Assembly (NCBI RefSeq): GCF_015207255.1
Contig: NZ_JADEXG010000037.1
Span: 1-51,576, forward strand
DNA: 51,576 bases
From: Vasconcelosia minhoensis LEGE 07310
Lineage (GTDB): Bacteria; Cyanobacteriota; Cyanobacteriia; Phormidesmidales; Phormidesmidaceae
Reading direction: 5' to 3'
Made by a program: the position numbers and the translations under genes. The stretch's first letter is position 1, and each line of letters begins with the position of its first letter. The notes under the pieces were generated by a model. That model saw nothing but the letters and a program-made list of their open reading frames with translations. It had not been told where the DNA came from and searched no databases. Below are positions 15,556-23,700 of this stretch, in pieces.

Positions 15556-16188
15556 ATGAAAATTGGCATCATCGGCTCAGGCAATATCGGCGGCACCCTA
15601 GGTCGTCACTGGGCTAAAGCGGGTCACGAGGTCATGTTTAGCTCTAGGAATCCCGAATCGCTTCAACCCATGGCCGATGCCGTTGGGGCGCAGACGGGCA
15701 CCGTAGAAGCGGCGGCGGACTTTGGCGAGGTGATTTTGCTGGCGGTTCCCTACGCTAAAGTGCCCGAAGTCGCCCAGCAGGTCGGGCCGCTGGAGGGCAA
15801 AATTCTGATTGATGCGGGCAACCCCTATCCGCAGCGAGACGGCGAGATGGCGCAGCGCGTCATCGACGACGACGCCCAAACGGCGACCGGCTTTGTGGCT
15901 GCCCAGTTTCCGGGGGCTCAGACAGTCAAAGCCTTTAACTCTGTCTATTACGAAGTACTAGACCAGAAGGCCTTTCGCGCAGGCGATGAGCGCATCGCCG
16001 TGCAGATTTGCAGTGACGATCCCCAGGCCAAGCAAACGGTGATACAGCTAATCGAGGCAATCGGCTTTGCCCCCCAGGATATCGGCGATTTGGACAGCGG
16101 CACCATCTTTGAGCCCAACGCTCCGCTGTACAACAAAAATCTCAAAATTGGCGAAGCAGAAGCGCTGTTGAAACAGCTCAACGTCTAG
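15556..16188 (+). CDS. NADPH-dependent F420 reductase-like oxidoreductase
   Basis: A 210-residue Rossmann protein of the NADP-oxidoreductase, coenzyme F420-dependent (COG2085) family. The N-terminus (MKIGIIGSGNIGGTLGRHWAKAGHEVMFSSRNPES) carries the GxGxxG cofactor loop and the SSRN that selects NADPH; VVEVILLAVPY-type and KAFNSVYYEVL segments follow. Cyanobacteria make deazaflavins for photolyase, but members of this family in such hosts often act on other substrates. The start at 15556 follows AAAGAGGTG; the frame extends eight codons further upstream without support. It sits ahead of the SDR gene, 47 bases away, in a likely operon. Confidence 0.8.
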   Translation: MKIGIIGSGNIGGTLGRHWAKAGHEVMFSSRNPESLQPMADAVGAQTGTVEAAADFGEVILLAVPYAKVPEVAQQVGPLEGKILIDAGNPYPQRDGEMAQRVIDDDAQTATGFVAAQFPGAQTVKAFNSVYYEVLDQKAFRAGDERIAVQICSDDPQAKQTVIQLIEAIGFAPQDIGDLDSGTIFEPNAPLYNKNLKIGEAEALLKQLNV

Positions 16189-16235
16189 CATCCCCGGGTT
16201 CTACGGAACAACCGGACACATTTGAGAGGTGTAGT

Positions 16236-16946
16236 ATGACTTTGAATAATAAGAAAGTCGTGGTGATTGGGGGCAGTTCGGGGATTGGGTTTGCGATCGC
16301 AAAGTCAGTCGCCGCTATGGGTGCCAGCGTTGTCATTGCGGGCCGCTCGGCCAAGAAGCTGGAAGCGGCCCTGGCTGAAATCGAGCAGGATGTTCTCATT
16401 TATCCGGTGGACCTGACCCAGGAAGACTCTGTTCGCGACTTCTTTGAACGGGAGGGCGAGATCGATTACCTGATTATCTCAGGCAGTTCGGTCAGGTCAG
16501 ACGCCTTTTATGAGCTGGCCCTGGCCGATGCGATGCAGTCGATGGATAGCAAGTTTTGGGGACCCTATCGGGCGGTCAAAGCGGCGCAAATGGCTGATGA
16601 CGGGGCAATCTTACTGTTTTCAGGGGTTCTCAGCCGCCGACCGGCGCCGGGCATGGCAATTGTTTCGGAAATTAATGCCGCTGTTGAAGGACTAGGGAAA
16701 GCGCTAGCGGTTGAGCTCGCTCCGATCAGGGTAAACGTCATTTCACCGGGACTGGTCAAAACGCCTGCCTACAGCGGCATGCCGGACGACCAGCGAGAAG
16801 CCATGTATCAGAATACGGCTCAAAGCCTACCCGCCCGGAGAGTCGGAGAGCCCCAAGATATCGCAGAAATCGCAATCCAGATCCTGACAAACCCCTACGT
16901 CACTGGCACGGTCATCGATATTGATGGCGGCAGCCTGCTGGTCTAG
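16236..16946 (+). CDS. Atypical short-chain dehydrogenase/reductase
   Basis: A 236-residue SDR. The cofactor motif GGSSGIGFAIAKSVAAMGASVVIAGRS is normal, as is the C-terminal PIRVNVISPGLVKTPAY. However, where the catalytic Y-x-x-x-K belongs, the sequence reads SEINAAVEGLGKAL, so the Tyr (and its Lys at +4) are missing; the NAG motif is also changed (IISGSS). This is a recognised type of atypical SDR, so the chemistry may differ or be lost. AGAGGTG precedes the ATG. Likely co-transcribed with the reductase. Confidence 0.82.
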   Translation: MTLNNKKVVVIGGSSGIGFAIAKSVAAMGASVVIAGRSAKKLEAALAEIEQDVLIYPVDLTQEDSVRDFFEREGEIDYLIISGSSVRSDAFYELALADAMQSMDSKFWGPYRAVKAAQMADDGAILLFSGVLSRRPAPGMAIVSEINAAVEGLGKALAVELAPIRVNVISPGLVKTPAYSGMPDDQREAMYQNTAQSLPARRVGEPQDIAEIAIQILTNPYVTGTVIDIDGGSLLV

Positions 16947-16956
16947 TAAAACATTA

Positions 16957-17205
16957 TTAAATTTCAGTAATTGGCAAATTTAGCCAACAGCTTAAATTTT
17001 CGGCGAGCCATTCAATCTCTGGGGCAGTCAGTTGTTTTTTATTACCCAAAATGAATCTCTTCGTTCCTGCGCGAATATAAATTTTTGGGGAAGTAATAGT
17101 ATAGCGCCCTTCAAAATTGATTTTATGCTTCAAACGAACAAGCTCGATTTTTTCAATATCGCTTTGTTTGATGATGTTGGGAGAAAAAGGCTCAAACCCT
17201 AAAAT
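16957..17205 (-). pseudogene. Severed C-terminal domain of the adjacent kinase
   Basis: After the kinase stop TAA (17206-17208) the same frame continues open for 82 codons to tandem stops (TAATAA). The segment starts ILGFEPFSPN and includes IYIRAGTKRFILGNKKQL, APEIEWLAENLSCWL and NLPITEI, which matches the conserved C-terminal tail of cyanobacterial kinases of this type (PELEWLAxELSxWLxLPIT). The stop sits within the expected domain, so a single-base change (for example GAA or CAA to TAA) would explain it. The product is either truncated or produced by readthrough. Confidence 0.7.
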
Positions 17206-18348
17206 TTAAAAAGATTGAGAGATTTCAGACTGAGTGATGCGTAATCTTACTCTCCCCATCAAATCAGCAAGAATGTTCCAAATATACTTAAGGATAACAC
17301 CTAAATAAAGAATGCCAAGCAAAGAAATCAACCATCCGTTAGGATCCAGAAAGAATAAAATATCATTCCAAAACATTGGGAATGAAAAAAATCCAATAAC
17401 TATAAACCCGATCATGTTTAAATGGCGTTGAAGCAAACCGCTTGGTGGAATGAGAATCTCCATCTTCTGTCCGGTGCTGGTAACTTGAATCTTACTGCCA
17501 GCAGGCTTAGATCTGGCAATCTGGCGACTTTCTTGCAAACTCGAATTTTCTAGCACTTCTAGCACCTGTTTCGCCGCGCTCGGTCGCAGCTCCAGGCTGG
17601 GCTCTGTCAATCCCTTCAGCCAGCCCGTGAGATGGGAGCTAAGACTCACCCGGTCTTCAAAAACGATTCGCATTTTTTGCTGCGGTAGTTTATCAGGGTG
17701 CTGTCCGGTCGCCAGGTAGATCAGCGTCGCGTCTAGCGCATAGAGGTCTGATGCGGGCGTAGTCTGGCCGCCAAACTGTTCGAGCGGCATGTAGCCATAG
17801 GTACCGACGATAGTCTGGGTGCAGCTGGATACCACCGTTTGCACCGAGCCAAAATCAATTAGGTAAACCTGGCCTGAACTATGGGCCGTGCGGTCTTGCA
17901 TCAGAATGTTGCTGGGCTTGATGTCCCGATGTACAACCGGCGGCTGACGCTGGTGCAGATAGTCTAGAATGTCTAACAGCGCCCTGGCGATCTGCTTCAG
18001 GTCGGCTTCGCTGAAGTGGCGACCAGACTGCACCCAGTCCTGCAGCGACTGGGCCTCAATATAGGTTTGAACCAGTGCGAAGCCCTTGCCCAGCTCCGTT
18101 TCAACCTCGAAGTAGTCCAGATATTTGGGAATAGCGGGGTGATCTAAGGACTTAAGCACGTTGGCTTCCCGTTCAAACAGCTTTAAATCGTCCCAAGTGA
18201 AGTCCGGGCCAAACAGCAGCAGCTTGACGACCGCGGACGACCCGGTCTGCAAATCGCTGGCGAGAAACGTCCGCCGACCGGTCTGGCGGCCCAGCAGTGA
18301 CTGAATTTGGTAGCGATCGCGTAAAACTTTACCTGCCAGCAGTTCCAT
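17206..18348 (-). CDS. Membrane-anchored Ser/Thr protein kinase (truncated by in-frame stop)
   Basis: A 380-residue Hanks-type kinase. The P-loop region (LLGRQTGRRTFLA) lacks the usual last glycine, with the catalytic Lys near residue 42, HRDIKPSN at 140-147, DFGS at 165-168 and the activation segment GTYGYMPLEQF. The subdomain IX segment reads SDLYALDATLIYL, with Asp where Gly is usual. Two membrane segments follow (about 312-335 and 340-362), then the first strands of a C-terminal domain that is cut by TAA, with the rest still encoded downstream in frame. It lies 77 bases downstream of a second kinase gene on the same strand. Confidence 0.85.
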   Translation of the reverse strand: MELLAGKVLRDRYQIQSLLGRQTGRRTFLASDLQTGSSAVVKLLLFGPDFTWDDLKLFEREANVLKSLDHPAIPKYLDYFEVETELGKGFALVQTYIEAQSLQDWVQSGRHFSEADLKQIARALLDILDYLHQRQPPVVHRDIKPSNILMQDRTAHSSGQVYLIDFGSVQTVVSSCTQTIVGTYGYMPLEQFGGQTTPASDLYALDATLIYLATGQHPDKLPQQKMRIVFEDRVSLSSHLTGWLKGLTEPSLELRPSAAKQVLEVLENSSLQESRQIARSKPAGSKIQVTSTGQKMEILIPPSGLLQRHLNMIGFIVIGFFSFPMFWNDILFFLDPNGWLISLLGILYLGVILKYIWNILADLMGRVRLRITQSEISQSF

Positions 18349-18425
18349 GATGTTCGCCGTGAAAGCGTTTACGCTCCAGGTGACAGCGCTACGCTTAAGA
18401 TACCCGCTGGAAGCCGGCGCGATCG

Positions 18426-20549
18426 CTAGAATTGCAAAGCGCCGTCATCCCCTTCGGGTGCGGAATTTTCGGCAGGCGGTTCAGCAGAGTCTTCAAGCGG
18501 GTCTTCGGGTGGATTCGATTCAGGAGCTTCCGGCTGGGGATCTTCTGGAAACTCTTCTGGCGCTTCCGGCGGTGGGTCCGAAGTCACGTTATCGACGGCA
18601 ATGTTGAGCTGATAAGAAATCGCCTCTGTCGCTGTAGACACTACGGTGATTTCGTAAATGCCAGACTGAGTCAGGCGCTCTGACCAAGTGGTTTGGGTAG
18701 AGTCAGCCAGCAGGTAGGGCGTTTCCTCAGTTGGAGAGGGCAGGTAGAGCGACATCAGCGTACTCCCAGCGGGGGCTTGCAGATTCAGCCGGAGAATTTG
18801 CCCCTCATTCAGCTGGAGGGTAAAAACTTTGCCCTCACCCGGATTGAGCTGGCCCGATAGCCGCTGGCTAAAGGCCCCCTGGCTAAAGGAAACCGTTTCC
18901 AGACGCTCGCCGCTTTCGAGCTGGCGTACCCGGTCGGCGGCCAGCCCGTACCAAATCTGGCCGATCGGCTCATTCAAAAAGTCTCGCCCGACCTGACGCG
19001 GGAATAGATCGAAAAACTTACCGTCGGCCAGGTCATTCAGCGCCCGGCTGCTGAGGTTGAGCGCATTCAGGCGGCTCTGCCAGCGATCTCGGTTTCCCGC
19101 CCCATAACCTCCCAGTTCCGTCAGCGCCCGCGCACTCAGGTTGCGCTCTAGTAAATCCAGCAGCTCCGCCGCCAGATTATCCCAGCGCAACCGCAGGGGG
19201 GCATCTTCGGGCGAGTCGGTGAGGGTGCGATCGCGCAGCTCTGGATAGCGGCTGACAAAAAACTGATCGACCAGCTGATTGAAGTAACCCTCGTCAATGC
19301 CCAGGCGCTGCCGACGGGACGCAATCTGACTGCGGCGGTTCAGTTCTTCCTGAGAGAAAGCGGCAGTCGATTCAACGGTCTCCTCCTGGTCTGCCGAGTC
19401 AAATACGTTAGGCAGACGAATGCCGCCCAGCGCCAGCCACAGCACTACACCGGCCGTTCCCACTAGCATCACCAGCCCGAGAATAACCTGCCACCAGTCA
19501 GGCAAAGGGCCATTGCGCAACCCTGGCGTCGGTGCGGCGGCAGCGGGCGACAGTTCTTCGTATTCCTCTGGGACGGGCGGCGGCGGCGCCATCGCCACCG
19601 TATCGCCAGGATCCAGGTCAAGCGAGTCGGTCGAGTTCAGATTGGGCTGGCTCAGCCCGGGCAGCTGCCCGTTACGGCTGATATTGCTCTCAGCCAGCGC
19701 CCGCGAAACGGCTTCTGCTGAGGGAAAGCGATCGGCGGGACGAGCCGCCAACATACGCTCAAGAATGCAGCTCAGCTCAGGGCTCAGGACCTCGTCTGAC
19801 CAATTCCATACCCCGTGGTAGGCATCAAATAGCTCCTGCGGGTCCTTCCCCGTCGTCAGCACGAGCAGTGTCGCCGCCAGGCCGTAGAGGTCGCTGGTCG
19901 CGTCGGCGCTACCTGACTGGAGCTGCTCAGGCGGGACATAGCCGACCTTACCAATCCGAGTTGTCTCAGCTGGCGGACTGCTGGCCGCCAGCTGCTGCTG
20001 CACTGACAGAGAAAGCTGCTTGACGCCGCCGAAGTCAATCAGCACCGGCAGCCCATCGGCAACATTTAAAATCAAGTTATCGGGTGAAATGTCGCGGTGG
20101 ATAATCCCTTTGCTGTGAATGTAGGTCAGTACCGGCAGCAGCTGATAGAGCAGTTCGGTCACTTCGCTTTCGCTAAAGTGGCTACCATTTCGTCGCCGGG
20201 TTTGGAGCAGGGTTTGATAGGTGGTGCCCTCGATATAGTCCTGGACGAGAAAGAGCCGCCATTTGCCGCTCTGCTCACGTACCCGTAGCAGCTCTCGAAA
20301 CTTAGGAATTTGCGCATGGTCGAGCTGATATAGGACGCCCGCCTCGCGCCCAAACAGCTCCTGCGCCTTGGCAATCAGCGCTTTATCTTCCAGCTGCGGC
20401 ACAAATTCCTTTAGCACGCAGAGCTCGTTATAGCGGCTGCGGTCTTCGGCTAGGTAACTATGCCCAAAGCCGCCGCGCCCCAGCTCTCGAATCAATCGAT
20501 AGCGCGACTCAAGTGAACCCGTTTTGTCTGACCCGGCGCTTGAATTCAT
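18426..20549 (-). CDS. Ser/Thr protein kinase with extracytoplasmic PPC-like domain
   Basis: A 707-residue Hanks-type kinase. The cytoplasmic kinase has glycine loop LGRGGFGHSYLA, Lys47, HRDISPDN (151-158) and DFGG (172-175), a pattern common to cyanobacterial kinases. A membrane segment at about 352-375 (VILGLVMLVGTAGVVLWLAL) is followed by an external helical region and then, around 560-655, a bacterial pre-peptidase C-terminal (PPC)-like beta domain (ending YEITVVSTATEAISYQLNIAV). The last 45 residues are Pro/Glu-rich (P, E, D repeats), probably a disordered wall-facing tail. It may sense envelope conditions. Upstream divergent gene is the TamB-like giant. Confidence 0.87.
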   Translation of the reverse strand: MNSSAGSDKTGSLESRYRLIRELGRGGFGHSYLAEDRSRYNELCVLKEFVPQLEDKALIAKAQELFGREAGVLYQLDHAQIPKFRELLRVREQSGKWRLFLVQDYIEGTTYQTLLQTRRRNGSHFSESEVTELLYQLLPVLTYIHSKGIIHRDISPDNLILNVADGLPVLIDFGGVKQLSLSVQQQLAASSPPAETTRIGKVGYVPPEQLQSGSADATSDLYGLAATLLVLTTGKDPQELFDAYHGVWNWSDEVLSPELSCILERMLAARPADRFPSAEAVSRALAESNISRNGQLPGLSQPNLNSTDSLDLDPGDTVAMAPPPPVPEEYEELSPAAAAPTPGLRNGPLPDWWQVILGLVMLVGTAGVVLWLALGGIRLPNVFDSADQEETVESTAAFSQEELNRRSQIASRRQRLGIDEGYFNQLVDQFFVSRYPELRDRTLTDSPEDAPLRLRWDNLAAELLDLLERNLSARALTELGGYGAGNRDRWQSRLNALNLSSRALNDLADGKFFDLFPRQVGRDFLNEPIGQIWYGLAADRVRQLESGERLETVSFSQGAFSQRLSGQLNPGEGKVFTLQLNEGQILRLNLQAPAGSTLMSLYLPSPTEETPYLLADSTQTTWSERLTQSGIYEITVVSTATEAISYQLNIAVDNVTSDPPPEAPEEFPEDPQPEAPESNPPEDPLEDSAEPPAENSAPEGDDGALQF

Positions 20550-20745
20550 AGCGTTTTTTCTGAACCTGACTCTCTTATAGCTGACGGCAGAGCCTTTTTG
20601 GTTGACTTAGCGATTCCCGATCCGATGGGTGCAGATGCAGTTTGACGAAAAGCCAGGGGAAGTTTAGGAAAAGGGGAACGCGATCGCAAAAGAAACAACC
20701 AAAATTGCTACAGTGTTTGGGTACAAAACCTGACTGTGCTTATCA

Positions 20746-23700
20746 GTGACGTCTCCTACCCCCGATCCCAGTCCGGATAGACCGCCTGAGTCTCGCCGCT
20801 GGCCCTGGTTCAAGTTAGGTCTGGGAGCCGGAACCCTGGTCGGCATTGCCGGCATCGGAGCCGGGATCTGGGGCTGGCTGTATCTCCAAGAAAATCTTTC
20901 GCCCCTGGTTTCGAATGCCCTGACCAACGCCCTGGAGCGACCGGTCGAGCTGGGTGAGCTAGAACACCTGGGTCTGGGCAGCCTGCGCTTTGGACCGTCG
21001 GAAATGGGCCCCCGCCCCAGCGCAGATGACCCGACCCGAGCGACGGCAGAAACGGTCTGGGTCGAGTTTGACCTGTTCGAGGTGCTGTGGACCCGGACGC
21101 TGACCCTGGACCTGGAACTTAGCGGCGTCGAGGGCTACCTGGAACAGGACCAGGAACGCGGCTGGATCCTATTTCGGATTCCTGAAGGCGAACCCGGTCG
21201 AGTCAAAATTCGCGTCGATGAAATACTGATCAAAGACAGTCAGGTCGTGATGCTGCCCTACCGGCCAGAGCAGCGCCAGCCGATTCTATTTGAGCAGGTA
21301 CGCGGGCTGGTAGACCTTGACCCGATCGTTGTTGAGGGAGAGTCGGCCCAGCGGATCAGCTTTGACTTTAAAACAGCACCCGAAGCCGGCGGCCAGATCG
21401 ACGTCAGCGGCCAAACCCAGCCCACCGCAGCCGGCAGGGAGACTAACCTGGTGGTGCGAGCCGACCGTGCCCCGCTGGCCGACGCCCTATCCTTTACGCT
21501 GTCTACGCTAGGGTTTCAGGATACGCCGATCTCAGCTGAGGCGGGGCGCGTCGGCGGCACGATTAATCTGGCCTTTCGGCCCGATCAGCCCACGGCCTTT
21601 GATGGCAACCTGAGCTTAGACGACGGCGAATTGCAAGTGGCCCAGCTACCCCAGCCGATTCGCGGGATTGAGGGAGAAACCCAGTTTGAAGGACAGGAAC
21701 TCACGATTGACCGACTCGTAGCGAGCTATGGCGAACTAGAGGCGGAAGCTGAAGGCGAAATTAACTTCCAGGAAGGCTACGACCTGGTGGTTCGCTCTGA
21801 CCAGGTGACCGTCGAGGATGTTGTTAGCACGTTTGACCTCAGTCTGCCGGTAGCGGCGGCGGGCACCTTCGCCGCTGAAGCCGACGTGACCGGGCCGCTA
21901 CAAAATCCGCGAATATCGGGCCGGATCGAAGCGCAGGATAGGGCGGTGGTGGATCAGCTGACCTTTGCCGAACTGGCAACTCGGTTTACCTATCAAGATT
22001 CGCAGCTGTTTTTTGATCAGATCGCGGCCCAGCCCACCGTCGGCGGCCAGCTTACCGGCAGCGGCGAGGTCGAGCTGGGTGACCCGACTCGCTTTGCCTT
22101 TGACGTCTCCGGGCAGAATCTACCGGCGAATCGGCTGGCTAGCCTGTTCGGCGTCAATACCAACATTGTGCTGGGCCGGGTGGCCGCCGATGCGCAGATT
22201 TCTGGCACGCCGGGGACGGTCAGTACCGTGGTTCAGTGGCGCGCCCCGGAAGCCCAATATCCGGGCCGGGGAGAGGTCGCGATCGCAGACGGCGCCATCC
22301 GTCTGCGCGATACGGTTTTGCAGGTGGCGGGCGGTACCGTCAGCGGCTCGGCCCTTTTCGCCGACGGCCGCTGGAATAGCGACCTAGCCTTGGCCAATGT
22401 CGCCCTCGACCAGCTTTCGCAGCGGCTGAGTGGCCAGGTCAGCGGCCAGGTCGAGCTGGCGGGCACCACCCAGGACTTTAGCCCGGCAGCGATTACGGGG
22501 CAGGGCGACCTGACCTTTTCTCAGGGATTGGCAGCCTTTTCGGCCCAGCTGGCTCAGTATCGCGATCCCCTCGTCGCCAGCGTCCGTTGGAACGGTGAGC
22601 AGCTCATCATTGACCAGGCCACCAGCGACCGGCTGCGGGCCAGCGGTACGATTACGCCTCAGCTGACTGGCTCTAGTATTGCCGGCATCGAGCGGTTTAA
22701 CCTCGACCTGAACGCCGATGACTACGCCCTGGCGACGCTACCGGTTAAACTGCCCGCCAACGTTAACCTGGCCGGGCTGGCTAGCTTCTCTGGGCAGCTC
22801 ACCGGGACACCCAGCCAGCCCCAGCTAGAGGGCCGCGTCCGGCTCGAAGACTTTGTCTTTAACCAGCTGGCCTTTGCGCCGGAGCTGACCGGGCCGGTAG
22901 ATTTTTCTCGGACTGAGGGGTTAGCGCTGTCTCTGAGCGGCGGCGGCGACCGCATCGCGGTTAATTATACAGACCCGCGCGACTTTGACTTTGACATTGT
23001 GCAGCAGGGCGCATTTGCCCGCGGCCAGACCGAAGGCGATTTGCTGGTGGTAGAAGCCGGAGATTTCCCGCTGGCCGCACTCAATTTGCCCGCCGAGGGT
23101 TTAGCCCAGATCGGGCAGGTCCGGGGCGTGCTAGATACGGCGAATTTGGCGATCAACCTCGACACCCGGGCTGTAGTGGGTGACATTGCGATTGATCAGC
23201 TGGGCATTGGCTACATTGGCACTGACCGGTTTGAAGGGCAGGTCAGGTTTGCCAATAACTTGGCGACGCTCACTGGCGGGGAGCTGACTCTAGGCAATAG
23301 CTTATACCTGATCAACGGCCGCGTGCAGCTCGGCGAAAATTTTGCCTATCGGGCCAATATCGAAGCGGTGCAGGGAGAGGTGCAGGACATCCTGGCGGCT
23401 CTGTCAATCTACGATCTCCAAGACTTTGCCCGGGGCTTCCGCCAGCCGGACTTCCTGCGCGACTTTTCGCCGGCGCAGCTGGCGACGATTCTGGCGACGA
23501 GCCCCACCGGCAGCTCGGAGGCGACGGTTCTAGCGCAGCTGCGGCGGCTGGCGGAAATCCAGGCGCTGCAAGAGCGAGCCGCCCAAGCCGATGATCAGGC
23601 ACCGCTGCCACCGCTGCAAGAGCTATATGGGCCGTTTACCGGTGACATTGCCCTCTCGGGCGGGACTAATCAGGCCTTTAACGCCCGGTTTGACCTGGCA

